Source of the DNA: Alkalihalobacillus sp. LMS39
GTDB lineage: Bacteria > Bacillota > Bacilli > Bacillales > Bacillaceae_F
Length of the DNA stretch: 64,000 bases
NCBI RefSeq assembly: GCF_022812285.1
Contig: NZ_CP093300.1
Span: 3,906,001 to 3,970,000 of the forward strand
Reading direction: 5' to 3'
This document shows positions 52,916 to 63,059 of the stretch, piece by piece. The translations under genes were made by a program, and so were the position numbers. Positions within the stretch are counted from its first letter, which is position 1. Every line of letters begins with the position of its first letter. Under the pieces are notes generated by a model. That model had not been told where the DNA came from. It saw only the letters and a list, made by a program, of their open reading frames with translations, and ran no database searches.

Positions 52916-53359
52916 TTATTTTAAAAAATGCGACTTTGTTTCTTCAGTCCAAGGAATTGATTTACCAGTCTGTTTTGATACTTGAACAATTAATCCTCGA
53001 CCGGTTAAACAAATTTCATCTTTTTCATTTTTCACCATGTAATGAACATCGATGGAGGTTGTGCCTATATGATGGACTTTAACAAAAACACGTAATTGAT
53101 TCCCAAAAAAGATTTGTCTAATATAGTTACATTGTAAATCTGCAGTAACAACAATCGCTTCACTTTCTTTACTCATCCATTCCCGCATTAATCCTAATTC
53201 CTGAAAATAATTAATACGTGCTTCTTCAAAATAAGCAAAGACTTTTGTATTGTTGACATGACCAAATGCGTCTGTTTCTGAAAAACGTACATGAATTGGA
53301 CTAGAAAATTGAAACTCCTCTGCCCAGTCTGCGATATTTTCGATATATGGTATTTTCAC
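52916..53359 (-). CDS. ysmA: Acyl-CoA thioesterase-like protein YsmA (4HBT family)
   Basis: The 147 residues form a single hot-dog domain of the 4-hydroxybenzoyl-CoA thioesterase type: VRFSETDAFGHVNNTKVFAYF near residues 24-44 contains the catalytic aspartate, and ARINYFQELG follows. It lies between sdhB and gerE, the position of ysmA in B. subtilis. The natural substrate is unknown. Confidence 0.9.
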   Translation of the reverse strand: MKIPYIENIADWAEEFQFSSPIHVRFSETDAFGHVNNTKVFAYFEEARINYFQELGLMREWMSKESEAIVVTADLQCNYIRQIFFGNQLRVFVKVHHIGTTSIDVHYMVKNEKDEICLTGRGLIVQVSKQTGKSIPWTEETKSHFLK

Positions 53360-53381
53360 AATTTATCCTCCTCATAACTTT

Positions 53382-53429
53382 TTCGGCAAAAAAAGAAAAG
53401 GCCTTAAAAGGCATACGACCTTTTAAGGC
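53382..53429 (-). terminator. Terminator after sdhB
   Basis: GCCTTAAAAGG pairs with CCTTTTAAGGC around a 7-base loop, followed on the minus strand by CTTTTCTTTTTTT. Confidence 0.9.
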
Positions 53430-53442
53430 ACCTTATATACTT

Positions 53443-54195
53443 TTACGCACCAAAGAAGTTTTTAAATGATTGGAACGTAGTAGAACGATTTAATGCTGCA
53501 ATTGATGTTGTTAATGGTATTCCTTTTGGACAAGACTGAACACAGTTTTGTGAATTTCCACAATTCGCAAGACCACCATCACCCATAATTGTTTCTAACC
53601 GTTCTTCTTTATTCATTTCACCAGTAGGGTGAGCATTAAATAAACGCACTTGTGATAATGGAGCAGGTCCAATAAAATCAGATTTGCTGTTTACATTTGG
53701 ACATGCTTCTAAACAAACACCGCATGTCATGCATTTTGAAAGTTCATATGCCCATTGACGTTTCGTTTCAGCCATACGTGGTCCAGGACCTAAATCATAT
53801 GTTCCATCAATTGGAATCCATGCTTTAACTTTTTTTAATGAATCAAACATACGACTACGATCAACCATTAAATCACGGACAACCGGAAATGTTTTCATCG
53901 GCTCTAGCTTAATTGGTTGCTCTAATTGGTCAACTAAAGCTGTACACGACTGACGAGGTTTGCCATTAATGACCATAGAACAAGCACCACATACTTCTTC
54001 TAAACAGTTCATATCCCAAGTAATCGGAGTGGATTGTTCTCCTTTTGCATTTACTGGGTTACGACGAATTTCCATTAAAGCTGAAATCACGTTCATATTT
54101 GGTCGATACGGAACTTTAAACTCTTCTGTATACGGACTGCTGTTTGTATCATCTTGACGTGTTATATGAAATACAATTTCTTTTTTTTCACTCAT
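53443..54195 (-). CDS. sdhB: Succinate dehydrogenase iron-sulphur subunit
   Basis: SdhB relays electrons from the flavoprotein to the membrane quinone site. In 250 residues the 2Fe-2S cysteines are in CLEEVCGACSMVINGKPRQSC-type sequence near residues 64-84 (spacing C-x4-C-x2-C-x11-C). The 4Fe-4S and 3Fe-4S ligands are in CMTCGVCLEACP near 155 and CVQSCPKG near 217. It overlaps sdhA by 4 bases. Confidence 0.97.
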   Translation of the reverse strand: MSEKKEIVFHITRQDDTNSSPYTEEFKVPYRPNMNVISALMEIRRNPVNAKGEQSTPITWDMNCLEEVCGACSMVINGKPRQSCTALVDQLEQPIKLEPMKTFPVVRDLMVDRSRMFDSLKKVKAWIPIDGTYDLGPGPRMAETKRQWAYELSKCMTCGVCLEACPNVNSKSDFIGPAPLSQVRLFNAHPTGEMNKEERLETIMGDGGLANCGNSQNCVQSCPKGIPLTTSIAALNRSTTFQSFKNFFGA

Positions 54196-55961
54196 GATTT
54201 AACAGCTCCTTGCTTTTTTTGTGAGTAGTCACGTTTACGAGGTTTAATTAAGGATACGTCTATTTCCTCATATTCAAATTCTGGAGCTTTTGTCGTTGGA
54301 TTAAATTTCGCTTTTGTTGTTTTCATGAACTCTTCGTCATTTCGCTCTGGAAACTCTGGCTTATAGTGTGCTCCACGACTTTCATTACGATGGTATGCAC
54401 CTAATGTAATGACTCGTGCAAGGTTTAACATTCCTTTTAATTGACGAGTAAATGATGCACCTTGGTTGCTCCATTTTGATGTGTCTACGATATTAATATT
54501 TTCATAACGCTCTAATAGCTCTTGAATTTTTTCATCTGTTGCTACTAATTTTTTGTTTTCACGAACTACTGTAACGTTATCCGTCATCCATTCTCCAAGC
54601 TCTTTATGAAGAACATAGGCATTTTCCTTACCGTCCATAGCAAGAATGGAATCGTACTTTTCCTGTTCTACTTTTACTTGTCCTTCAAAGACAGAACTAG
54701 CAACAGCATCTGTTGACTTCTCTAAACCATTAATATAAGAAACGGCATTAGGGCCAGCGACCATTCCACCAAAGATAGCAGAAAGAAGTGAGTTTGCTCC
54801 TAAGCGATTTGCCCCATGCTGTGAATAATCACACTCACCAGCAGCAAATAAACCAGGAATATTCGTCATTTGGTTATAATCAATCCACATACCACCCATT
54901 GAATAATGGACAGCTGGGAATATTTTCATTGGAAGCTTACGAGGGTCATCACCCATAAATTTCTCATAAATCTCAATGATTCCACCAAGCTTAATGTCAA
55001 GCTCTTTTGGATCTTTATGAGAAAGGTCAAGATAAACCATGTTTTCCCCGTTAATTCCTAATTTTTGTTCTACACAAACATCAAATATTTCACGTGTAGC
55101 AATATCACGCGGAACTAAGTTTCCATAAGCTGGGTATTTCTCTTCGAGGAAATACCATGGCTTTCCGTCTTTATATGTCCAAACACGTCCACCTTCACCA
55201 CGTGCAGATTCACTCATTAGACGAAGCTTGTCATCTCCAGGAATGGCTGTCGGGTGAATTTGGATGAACTCACCGTTTGCATAATAAACACCTTGCTCAT
55301 AAAGGCTTGCTGCTGCATAACCTGTGTTAATAACAGAGTTCGTTGATTTACCAAAGATAATACCAGGCCCACCTGTTGCCATAATGACAGCATCAGCTGC
55401 AAAGTGTTGTATTTCCATTGTACGTAAATCTTGCGCAACAATCCCTCTACAGGTTCCTTCATCATCAACGATCGCAGATAAAAATTCCCAGCCTTCATAC
55501 TTCGTAACTAAACCAGACACTTCATGACGACGTACTTGCTCATCTAGGGCATAAAGCAATTGTTGACCTGTTGTTGCACCTGAAAACGCAGTACGGTGAT
55601 GTTGTGTTCCACCGAAACGACGGAAATCTAGTAGTCCTTCTGGTGTACGGTTAAACATAACACCCATACGGTCCATTAAATGAATGATCCCTGGTGCTGC
55701 TTCACACATCGCTTTAACTGGAGGTTGGTTTGCTAAGAAGTCTCCTCCATATACTGTATCATCAAAGTGTTCCCATGGGGAATCTCCTTCACCTTTTGTA
55801 TTAACTGCTCCATTAATACCACCTTGCGCACAGACAGAGTGTGAGCGTTTGACCGGAACTAATGAAAAAAGTTCGACTGGTACGCCAGCTTCTGCTGCTT
55901 TAATCGTAGCCATTAAACCCGCTAGACCACCACCGACAACGATGATTTTTCCTTTACTCAT
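54192..55961 (-). CDS. sdhA: Succinate dehydrogenase flavoprotein subunit
   Basis: SdhA oxidises succinate with a covalently bound FAD. The 589-residue protein has the dinucleotide motif GGGLAGLMATI at residues 9-19 and the CAQGGINGAVNTKGEGDSP loop near 42-60. The active-site region HPTAIPGDDKLRLMSESARGEGG is near residue 238, and the second FAD motif is AGECDYSQHGANRLGANSL near 372. Order sdhCAB is that of Gram-positive bacteria. Confidence 0.97.
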   Translation of the reverse strand: MSKGKIIVVGGGLAGLMATIKAAEAGVPVELFSLVPVKRSHSVCAQGGINGAVNTKGEGDSPWEHFDDTVYGGDFLANQPPVKAMCEAAPGIIHLMDRMGVMFNRTPEGLLDFRRFGGTQHHRTAFSGATTGQQLLYALDEQVRRHEVSGLVTKYEGWEFLSAIVDDEGTCRGIVAQDLRTMEIQHFAADAVIMATGGPGIIFGKSTNSVINTGYAAASLYEQGVYYANGEFIQIHPTAIPGDDKLRLMSESARGEGGRVWTYKDGKPWYFLEEKYPAYGNLVPRDIATREIFDVCVEQKLGINGENMVYLDLSHKDPKELDIKLGGIIEIYEKFMGDDPRKLPMKIFPAVHYSMGGMWIDYNQMTNIPGLFAAGECDYSQHGANRLGANSLLSAIFGGMVAGPNAVSYINGLEKSTDAVASSVFEGQVKVEQEKYDSILAMDGKENAYVLHKELGEWMTDNVTVVRENKKLVATDEKIQELLERYENINIVDTSKWSNQGASFTRQLKGMLNLARVITLGAYHRNESRGAHYKPEFPERNDEEFMKTTKAKFNPTTKAPEFEYEEIDVSLIKPRKRDYSQKKQGAVKS

Positions 55962-55974
55962 TCTGACTCACCCC

Positions 55975-56604
55975 TTATAAATTTGCTAGTTCTGGACTAA
56001 TAAATGCTAGAATTGCACGAATACCTACATATGTTAATGCGATAAAAATACCAACCGTTACATATGTTGAGATTACTTGTGAGCGCGGTGTTACTGTAAT
56101 GCCCCAAGAAACAGCAAAAGACCATAATCCATTTGCAAAGTGGAACGTTGTTGAAACAACACCGATAATATAAAACCATAGCATAAATGGACTGCTTAGA
56201 ATATCAGCCATCATATTGTAATTGACTTCAGCTCCAAGTGCCGCTTGAAAACGAGTTTCATATACATGCCATACAACGAAAATTAACGTAACAACCCCTG
56301 TTACACGTTGTAACATAAACATCCAGTTACGGAAAAAACCGTAATGACTAACATTATTTCGCGCTTGGAATGCAATATATAATCCATAAATTGCATGATA
56401 TAAAAGCGGAATAAAAATAATAAAAATTTCTAGAAAATAACGAAATGGTAGATTTTCCATGAAGTGTGACGCTTGATTAAACGCCGTTGCTCCTCTAGTT
56501 GCAAAATGGTTTACAACTAAGTGCTGCACCAAAAAGATACCTACAGGAATTACTCCTAATAGCGAGTGTAGCTTTCGGTTCATAAACTCTCGATTACCAG
56601 CCAT
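55975..56604 (-). CDS. sdhC: Succinate dehydrogenase cytochrome b558 subunit
   Basis: SdhC anchors the complex and holds two haems. From ATG 56604 (GGGGGG upstream) it has 209 residues. Five membrane spans are visible, with candidate haem histidines in VQHLVVNHF near residue 25, LLYHAIYGLY near 68, FVVWHVYETRF near 115 and TTFHFANGLW near 155. A strong promoter lies about 165 bases upstream. Confidence 0.95.
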   Translation of the reverse strand: MAGNREFMNRKLHSLLGVIPVGIFLVQHLVVNHFATRGATAFNQASHFMENLPFRYFLEIFIIFIPLLYHAIYGLYIAFQARNNVSHYGFFRNWMFMLQRVTGVVTLIFVVWHVYETRFQAALGAEVNYNMMADILSSPFMLWFYIIGVVSTTFHFANGLWSFAVSWGITVTPRSQVISTYVTVGIFIALTYVGIRAILAFISPELANL

Positions 56605-56769
56605 AACATGTCCCCCCACGTTTTTTTTGATTCACCATCTTTAGCATCTTGTCGATTCTTTCTCTACTACTCCTTATAAGGCTTAACCTCCTTACTAGGT
56701 TCAAGTGACTATCGTTTCCTTGAATTGTGAAACTTTTAGTAAGTTTCTGTGAAAAATTCCGACAAATTT

Positions 56770-56798
56770 ATTTTACTCCCATACGTAGACATCGTCAA
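56770..56798 (-). promoter_or_regulatory. Sigma-A promoter of sdhCAB
   Basis: TTGACG (56798-56793) and TAAAAT (56775-56770) on the minus strand are 17 bases apart. The 56605-56923 gap holds this promoter, a leader of about 160 bases and a second TATAAT-like sequence near 56865 without a good -35. Confidence 0.75.
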
Positions 56799-56923
56799 GA
56801 AAACGTATACAGAGTCTCTAGATTCCTTATGCTATTAACTTTCGGCTAATTTGCCGCTAGTTCTATTATAGCGTACTCTTTCATAACCCGCTTAAATCAA
56901 ATATTACCAAAACGGAAAGAACA

Positions 56924-58273
56924 TTAACCGATAATAATTCTTTCTGTTGGATATTTAAAGTGACTTTTTGTTTCTTTTTTTCGAATCGAGAACAAAAAGG
57001 CAACAAGCCCTACACGTCCAATAAACATAAGGATCATTAAAATAAACTGACTCGGCAATGATAAATCCGGCGTTATCCCCATTGATAATCCACAAGTTCC
57101 GAACGCAGACGCTGTTTCAAAAATGATAGCCATTAGCGATATCCCGTTTCCACTTTCAAATGCTGATATTAAAATGACAGCAGAAAACAATAAAACAATA
57201 AAAACCGATAAGACTATAAAAGATTTTTGACTATCTTCTGGATGAATTTCACGACCAAACACTTTCACATCTGTTTTCCCTAATGCAAAGCTTCGAATTG
57301 TTAAAAACATGACCGCTAATGTTGTCGTTCGAATTCCTCCTCCTACTGATGAAGGACTTGCGCCAATAATCATTAGTCCTGAGATAAATAATAATGTAGC
57401 ACGATTTAAATCAGAGACATCCATAATTGATAACCCACCACTTCGAGCCGTAGCTGAATTAAAAACAGAATGAGATAATTGTTGATGCCAAACGAGCCCT
57501 TCATAATAATGACCATATTCTAAAACCCAAATCCCGATAATGCCACCAACAAAAACAAAGAAATACGTTGCTGTTGATATTTTCGTAAATAAACTAAATT
57601 GAAAATTAGGATTTGCTTTTGAAAAATATTCTTTTACTTCCATAATAACTGGAAATCCAATCGCTCCCGCAATAATTAATAAAATGACGACGAGTTGAAC
57701 ATAGTAATCATTAGCAAAAGGTATTAATGATTGACCAGTCACATCAAACCCTGCATTTGTGAACGCACTAAGTGCTGCAAACGCACCTTGATAATAAGCT
57801 TCTCCCACTGTGTCAAAATACCGTAAATAATATGTACCTAATATCAATGCTCCGACAAGTTCAATAACAAGGGCGACTTGAAGAATGCCTCGCATTAAAT
57901 TTACGAGTCCTGAAAAGGTATTTTGGTTTTGGTCAACCATGATAAGCATACGTTGTGATAATACGATTTTTTTCCCAAACAACATCCATACAAAAGTACC
58001 GAGTGTCATAATCCCTATGCCACCGAGTTGAATCGCCAATGCTAAAAAGAAAATACCGACATAGCTATACGTTTCAGGAACATTTACAACGGTTAATCCT
58101 GTTACACTTACTGCACTAACAGATGTAAATAGGGCTTCTGAATACGAGAGGGATACATGTTCGTGTGTAGAAAACGGTAAATATAATAAAACACTAAACA
58201 CGATCATAGCAATAATATAACCAAACAAAATCATCCGAAATGGCGTTAAAAATTGATTCAATGCTAATTTCAT
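56924..58273 (-). CDS. Ktr-type potassium uptake channel subunit (KtrB/KtrD family)
   Basis: A 449-residue TrkH/KtrB membrane protein that conducts potassium, gated by a cytosolic KtrA/KtrC subunit not present in this window. The four pore-loop filters are visible: SVSAVSVTGLTV near residue 52, SAFTNAGFDVTG near 165, SATARSGGLSI near 272 and SAFGTCGLSMG near 390. The length equals that of B. subtilis KtrD, but KtrB and KtrD cannot be separated by eye. A Ktr gene is not at this place in B. subtilis. Confidence 0.92.
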   Translation of the reverse strand: MKLALNQFLTPFRMILFGYIIAMIVFSVLLYLPFSTHEHVSLSYSEALFTSVSAVSVTGLTVVNVPETYSYVGIFFLALAIQLGGIGIMTLGTFVWMLFGKKIVLSQRMLIMVDQNQNTFSGLVNLMRGILQVALVIELVGALILGTYYLRYFDTVGEAYYQGAFAALSAFTNAGFDVTGQSLIPFANDYYVQLVVILLIIAGAIGFPVIMEVKEYFSKANPNFQFSLFTKISTATYFFVFVGGIIGIWVLEYGHYYEGLVWHQQLSHSVFNSATARSGGLSIMDVSDLNRATLLFISGLMIIGASPSSVGGGIRTTTLAVMFLTIRSFALGKTDVKVFGREIHPEDSQKSFIVLSVFIVLLFSAVILISAFESGNGISLMAIIFETASAFGTCGLSMGITPDLSLPSQFILMILMFIGRVGLVAFLFSIRKKETKSHFKYPTERIIIG

Positions 58274-58393
58274 CCAAAATACCTCCGCAATTATACGCGC
58301 ATAAGTATACCACTTTTAAAATAATAAATGAAGTCATAGAAGAATTTAGGAAATCCGAGTATAATGTATAAGAATAGGGGGGAAATTCCATAC

Positions 58394-58816
58394 ATGGATA
58401 AAAAAGAAGAGCAATTGTTTCATAGTGAAGAACACGTTCCACTTTTCGGCTATCATTTAATTCGAAATGTTTTGCTTCATGAATTATTAGGAAAAGAACA
58501 TGATAGTATTTTATATTGGACAGGAAAATCAATCGCGCGTAGTTATCCACTTTTGACGAAAGAGGAAATCATTGAATTTTTTTATCAAGCAGGTTGGGGA
58601 GATTTATCAATAAAAAAAGAAGGAAAAGATGAAGTTTTATTTCACCTTACACCTTCCTTTCATAAAAAACAGTTAACGATTTCTTACCAGCTAGAAAGCG
58701 GCTTTTTGGCAGAACAAATTCAAAAGCAAACTGGTTTTATTAGTGAAGCCATTCTCACTGAAAAAAAAGACCATATTATATTCTCGGTAAAGTTCGATCG
58801 AAAAGACGCGGTCTAG
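58394..58816 (+). CDS. yslB: YslB family protein (DUF2507)
   Basis: The 140 residues from ATG 58394 (AGGGGGG, 11 bases upstream) match the YslB pattern: FGYHLIRNVLLHELLG, ILYWTGKSIAR, FFYQAGWGDL and LESGFLAEQIQ near the C-terminus. An ATG at 58364 would give 150 residues but has no ribosome site. yslB lies between sdhC and lysC in B. subtilis. The fold resembles haem- or ligand-binding V4R-like domains; its function is unknown. Confidence 0.85.
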   Translation: MDKKEEQLFHSEEHVPLFGYHLIRNVLLHELLGKEHDSILYWTGKSIARSYPLLTKEEIIEFFYQAGWGDLSIKKEGKDEVLFHLTPSFHKKQLTISYQLESGFLAEQIQKQTGFISEAILTEKKDHIIFSVKFDRKDAV

Positions 58817-58841
58817 ATAAAACTGGACAGACAAATATACA

Positions 58842-58880
58842 GGCTAGTAAGATGTCATTCTTACTAGCCTCATTTTTTTA
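58842..58880 (+). terminator. Terminator between yslB and lysC
   Basis: GGCTAGTAAGA pairs perfectly with TCTTACTAGCC with a 6-base loop and is followed on the plus strand by TCATTTTTTT. It serves yslB and may also stop lysC transcripts. Confidence 0.85.
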
Positions 58881-60104
58881 TTCATTTGTTTCATCATCTA
58901 ATTGAAAAGCTCGATGAAGCGCTTCAACTGCCGGTACCATATTTTCTTCATCCACTAAGGCAGAGACTTTAATTTCTGACGTGCTAACCATTTTAATCGT
59001 TACATCATTCTCCGCTAAGATGGCAAACATCTTAGCGGCAACACCTGGATTTGAAATCATACCTGAACCAATAATCGAAACTTTCGCTAAATCTCCTTCA
59101 TGACGAATCGCTTCATATCCTAACTTTTCTTTATGAGCTTTTAACACGGCTAGTGCCTCTTCTAATGAAGAACGACTTGTTGAAAACGAAATATCCACTG
59201 TTTTTGAACCTGTTTCATTTTGAATGATAATATCGACATTAATACTATTTTCTGATAAAAGAGAAAACAGCCCTGAAAGTGTTCCGATTTGATTTGGTAG
59301 TTGTGACACGGTAATTTTTGTGACATCATTTTCAAAGGCAATTCCCCTGACAATTAAATTTTGTTCCATCGATACATCCTCCTCTATTAATGTGCCCGTC
59401 TCTTCTGTCATACTTGATGCTACTTCTAATGTAACATTATAATTTTTAGCAAATTCAACCGCTCTTGGATGCAATACGCCTGCACCTAAATTCGCCATTT
59501 CTAACATTTCATCGTAGGAAATAGAGTGTAATTTCCTTGCCCCATTTACATATCGTGGATCTGTTGTAAAAACACCTGGGACGTCTGTATAAATAAAACA
59601 TTTTTTTGCTGTTAAGGCAGCAGCCAAAGCGACAGCCGTTGTATCTGAACCACCTCGACCTAATGTTGTAATTTCACCTGTCTCTGTTATCCCTTGAAAT
59701 CCAGCAACAATGACAACCTTTCCTTCATTTAAATAGGTGGCTATCTTTTCATTCTGAATCTCTTTTATCCTTGCATTGCCATGTTCTGCTTCGGTGATGA
59801 TTCCTGCTTGCCACCCTGTTAAAGAAACTACTTCTACTCCAAGCTCACCAATGGCCATTGTAAGTAAAGAGATGGTCACTTGTTCTCCTGTTGTTAGCAA
59901 CATATCTAATTCCCGTTTTGCCGGTTTATTAGATATCTCATACGCCATATTGACGAGCGTATCGGTTGATTTCCCCATAGCTGAAACAACGACAACAACT
60001 TTGTTTCCTGCTTCAACTGCTTGAACAACGCGGTTTGCGGCATGTTTAATTTTTTCGATGGAACCGACAGAGGTTCCACCATACTTTTGGACAATAATAC
60101 CCAC
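58878..60104 (-). CDS. lysC: Aspartokinase II, lysine-regulated
   Basis: LysC phosphorylates aspartate at the head of the lysine, threonine and methionine pathways. From GTG 60104 (ribosome site GGAGAAATT) it has 408 residues, the B. subtilis length. The kinase signature [11 protein letters not shown] is at residues 5-15, [13 protein letters not shown] near 150, and two ACT domains cover about 260-405 for lysine feedback. These bacteria often have an internal start giving the small beta subunit; ATG codons occur near residue 246. Transcription is controlled by the lysine riboswitch upstream. Confidence 0.95.
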   Translation of the reverse strand: MGIIVQKYGGTSVGSIEKIKHAANRVVQAVEAGNKVVVVVSAMGKSTDTLVNMAYEISNKPAKRELDMLLTTGEQVTISLLTMAIGELGVEVVSLTGWQAGIITEAEHGNARIKEIQNEKIATYLNEGKVVIVAGFQGITETGEITTLGRGGSDTTAVALAAALTAKKCFIYTDVPGVFTTDPRYVNGARKLHSISYDEMLEMANLGAGVLHPRAVEFAKNYNVTLEVASSMTEETGTLIEEDVSMEQNLIVRGIAFENDVTKITVSQLPNQIGTLSGLFSLLSENSINVDIIIQNETGSKTVDISFSTSRSSLEEALAVLKAHKEKLGYEAIRHEGDLAKVSIIGSGMISNPGVAAKMFAILAENDVTIKMVSTSEIKVSALVDEENMVPAVEALHRAFQLDDETNE

Positions 60105-60149
60105 AATTTCTCCTCCATTTCTTGTTGTCACTTACCAAAGGCAAAAAAA

Positions 60150-60412
60150 AGCAACAGTAAGGATCGTTACTCCTCACTGTTGCTGTCATACCGAACGGTA
60201 CCACACCTTTAATTCCCTTGCGGTTCGTGAGATAGTACTCCACACACCTGTTTGATGTGTGACAGCCTTGCATTTCTTCAATACAAGTCCAGCGATAAAA
60301 CGTTGAGGCTTTTATCACTTCGGCGAATTCCCCTTTTTGCAAAGATCGACGGAATCTCATCTTCCTTCTTTTGCATACTTATGGTTTTCGCTCCTCTACC
60401 AATCACTTCATA
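60150..60412 (-). promoter_or_regulatory. Lysine riboswitch (L-box) upstream of lysC
   Basis: Core L-box elements occur in order on the minus strand: GGTAGAGGAGCG (60400-60389), AAGTATGC, TCGCCGAAGTG (60326-60316), GCTGGACTTG, GGCTGTCA and CTATCTCAC (60235-60227), the last closing helix P1. A terminator follows (AGCAACAGT/ACTGTTGCT then eight T, 60142-60184). Lysine binding should stop transcription before lysC. A T-box-like GTGGTACCG in the platform is coincidental. Confidence 0.92.
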
Positions 60413-60473
60413 ATTGAAGTGCGGCTATTTAATTATCGTTATCATATCAAATAAACAAAAAGGATGCAATGGA

Positions 60474-62246
60474 TTATGCGTCTTCTAATGCTTGTTTAAT
60501 GTTATGAGCTATCTTTTCAGGAATGGATAACGCTGTAATTTCTTCTATTGTAGCTTCCCTAATTTTTTTTACAGATCCAAAATGCTTTAAAAGCTGGCGT
60601 TTTCTTTTTTCTCCTACCCCTTCTATCCCATCTAGCTTTGATGATATCATCGACTTCCCACGAGATTGACGATGAAAGCTAATCGCAAATCGATGCACTT
60701 CATCTTGAATGCGTTGCAGTAAATAAAACTCATGACTATCCCTTTTTAACGGGATAATTTGAGGTGGGTCCCCCATTAGTAATTGAGAGGTTTTGTGTTT
60801 TTCATCTTTCGCAAGTCCACAAACGGGAATCGTTAACCCTAATTCATCCTCTATTACGCTCTGCGCTGCTGAAATTTGACCTTTTCCACCATCGATAACA
60901 ATTAAGTCTGGAAACGGTCCATTTTCTTTGAGAAGCCGAATATAACGTCTGCGGATGACTTCTCTCATCGAACCATAGTCATCCGGACCAATGACATCTT
61001 TTATTTTGTATTTCCGGTAATCTTTTTTACTTGGTTTCCCATCCACAAAACTAATCATCGCTGATACAGGGTCTGTTCCTTGAATATTCGAGTTATCAAA
61101 TGCTTCAATACGATAAGGAGGCTGAATTCCTAATGCTTTTCCTAAATTGTCAACAGCATGAACTGTTCTCCGTTCGTCACGTTCAATTAAACTGAATTTT
61201 TCCTGCAATGCAATTTCTGCATTTTTCTTGGCTAAATCGACTAGTTCTTTCTTTTGCCCTCTCATCGGCTTGACTGCTTTTACATCAAGTAGTTTTTCGA
61301 CTACTTCTGCATCAATGTCTTCCGGAAGCAAAATTTCCGCCGGTTTAATATGATCTTTTTTCAAATAAAACTGACCTATGAACGTTAGCACATCATCTTG
61401 AGCATCTTTATAAAATGGAAAAATAGACACATCTCGTTCAATTAATTTTCCTTGACGGATAAAAAAAACTTGAATGCACATCCAACCTTTATCATAGGCA
61501 TATGCAAACACATCACGGTCTTTCTTTTCTGCAATCGTCATTTTTTGCTTTTCCATTATCGTTTCCATTTGTTTAATGATGTCACGTAATTCTTTCGCTC
61601 GCTCAAAATTTAATTCTTCCGCTGCTTTTGTCATTTTTTCCGTTAAGCTTTGTTTGATTTCTTCATGCCCTGATTTTAAAAACTTGGATATTTCACTGAC
61701 GAGCTCTTTATTCTCTTCTTGTGTTACATCATAGACACAAGGGGCTAGGCATTGACCAATGTGATAGTATAAACAAACCCGATCAGGTAATGTCCGACAT
61801 TTACGAAGCGGATATAACCGGTCTAATAGCTTTTTCGTTTCAGTTGCCGCTCCCGCATTTGGATAAGGACCAAAATATTTTCCCCCATCTTTTTTTACTT
61901 TTCTCGTAATTATCAGTCTTGGGTGTTGTTCATTTGTTAGCTTTAAATAAGGATAAGATTTATCATCTTTTAACATGACATTGTATTTAGGATCATGCTT
62001 TTTGATTAAATTGATTTCTAATAATAATGCTTCTATATTTGAAGACGTTACAATATATTCAAAGTCGACAATTTCACTAACTAGCCGCTGTGTTTTCCCA
62101 TCATGACTTCCAGTGAAATAAGATCGAACTCGATTTTTCAAAATTTTTGCTTTTCCTACATATATGATCGTGCCTTGTTTGTCTTTCATTAAATAACAAC
62201 CAGGCTGGTCTGGAAGGACAGCCAGTTTCTCTTTTAATTGTTCCAT
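60474..62246 (-). CDS. uvrC: Excinuclease ABC subunit C
   Basis: UvrC makes both incisions in nucleotide excision repair. The 590-residue protein starts with the GIY-YIG nuclease ([19 protein letters not shown], residues 17-35). It has the UVR motif near 200-235, the RNase H-like domain with [15 protein letters not shown] near 380 and VIDGGKGQ near 445, and C-terminal helix-hairpin-helix motifs ([20 protein letters not shown]). It lies between trxA and lysC, as in B. subtilis. Confidence 0.97.
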   Translation of the reverse strand: MEQLKEKLAVLPDQPGCYLMKDKQGTIIYVGKAKILKNRVRSYFTGSHDGKTQRLVSEIVDFEYIVTSSNIEALLLEINLIKKHDPKYNVMLKDDKSYPYLKLTNEQHPRLIITRKVKKDGGKYFGPYPNAGAATETKKLLDRLYPLRKCRTLPDRVCLYYHIGQCLAPCVYDVTQEENKELVSEISKFLKSGHEEIKQSLTEKMTKAAEELNFERAKELRDIIKQMETIMEKQKMTIAEKKDRDVFAYAYDKGWMCIQVFFIRQGKLIERDVSIFPFYKDAQDDVLTFIGQFYLKKDHIKPAEILLPEDIDAEVVEKLLDVKAVKPMRGQKKELVDLAKKNAEIALQEKFSLIERDERRTVHAVDNLGKALGIQPPYRIEAFDNSNIQGTDPVSAMISFVDGKPSKKDYRKYKIKDVIGPDDYGSMREVIRRRYIRLLKENGPFPDLIVIDGGKGQISAAQSVIEDELGLTIPVCGLAKDEKHKTSQLLMGDPPQIIPLKRDSHEFYLLQRIQDEVHRFAISFHRQSRGKSMISSKLDGIEGVGEKRKRQLLKHFGSVKKIREATIEEITALSIPEKIAHNIKQALEDA

Positions 62247-62350
62247 CTCCCTACCTCCCCTCTTCTATTGTTGTAGAAGATTCGCTTTTTTGCAAATGGT
62301 AATTTATATGTATAGAAATTCTTGGCGAATACGTTTGGAAAAAGGATGGC

Positions 62351-62383
62351 AAACAAAAAACCTGTTTCAATGGAAACAGGTTT
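62351..62383 (-). terminator. Terminator after trxA
   Basis: AAACCTGTTTC pairs with GAAACAGGTTT around a 4-base loop, followed by TTTGTTTGCC on the minus strand. Confidence 0.85.
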
Positions 62384-62394
62384 TACGTTGCTTC

Positions 62395-62709
62395 TTATAG
62401 GTGTTTGTTGATTAAATCAACAAGAGCTTCTTTTGGTTGGAATCCAACAACTTGGTCTACTTTTTCACCATTTTTGAATACCATTAGTGTTGGGATGCTC
62501 ATAACGCCAAATTTGCTTGCTGTTTCTTGGTTCTCATCCACATCAAGCTTTACAATTTTCATTTTATCTCCCATTTCACCGTCTAGCTCTTCAAGAACTG
62601 GTGCAATCATTTTACAAGGTCCGCACCAAGGTGCCCAAAAGTCAGCTAATACAACACCTTCTCCTGTTTCTGTTCCGAATGTTTGGTCATTTACGTTTAC
62701 AATTGCCAT
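62395..62709 (-). CDS. trxA: Thioredoxin
   Basis: TrxA is the main cytoplasmic disulphide reductase. The 104-residue protein has the active site [10 protein letters not shown] at about residues 26-35 and the cis-proline in MSIPTLMVF near residue 73. AAGGAGGAAA precedes the ATG. Two TATAAT sequences upstream (near 62732 and 62762) may be -10 elements, but both have weak -35 partners. It is separated from etfA by more than 600 bases of repeats. Confidence 0.97.
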   Translation of the reverse strand: MAIVNVNDQTFGTETGEGVVLADFWAPWCGPCKMIAPVLEELDGEMGDKMKIVKLDVDENQETASKFGVMSIPTLMVFKNGEKVDQVVGFQPKEALVDLINKHL

Positions 62710-62866
62710 AATTTATTTCCTCCTTAATTATACTCTTAGTCATCTTTTTGATTCACTTGGAATTATACCATTTGCTTCCTTTGTATGCCATTATCTTGCT
62801 CAAATCATTCTTATCCTACCCAATATTACAAACTTTTTATGTATATAGAGAAACGAACAACCGTAC

Positions 62867-63046
62867 CGGACATACGTTCCGCTATTTTATCATTTTCTCT
62901 TGTTTTTACTATCTGTTCGGACATCTGTTCCGCTATTTGCCTTGGTTTGATAAGGTTTCAGCCATATTTTGAGTGATTAGCGGAACAGATGTCCGTTAAC
63001 ATTTGAAAACTCGCTCTTTTGATGAAAATAGCGGAATAAATGTCCG
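62867..63046. repeat. Four-module palindromic array 2 (GGACAT..TTCCGC family)
   Basis: Direct motifs at 62867 (CGGACATACGTTCCGCTATT) and 62918 (CGGACATCTGTTCCGCTATT) are followed by inverted ones at 62978 (TAGCGGAACAGATGTCCG) and 63026 (AATAGCGGAATAAATGTCCG). Pair spacing is about 50 bases, the same design as at 43692-43870. The gap 62710-63331 otherwise contains only the tandem repeat. Confidence 0.85.
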
Positions 63047-63059
63047 TTACAAAACACCA

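Noticed and set aside
60195-60225. T-box-like GTGTGGTACCG upstream of lysC
   Set aside because: The surrounding leader has all core L-box elements in order, and the matching string lies in the expression platform as part of a short GTACCG/CGGTAT stem. No T-box stem I with specifier was seen.
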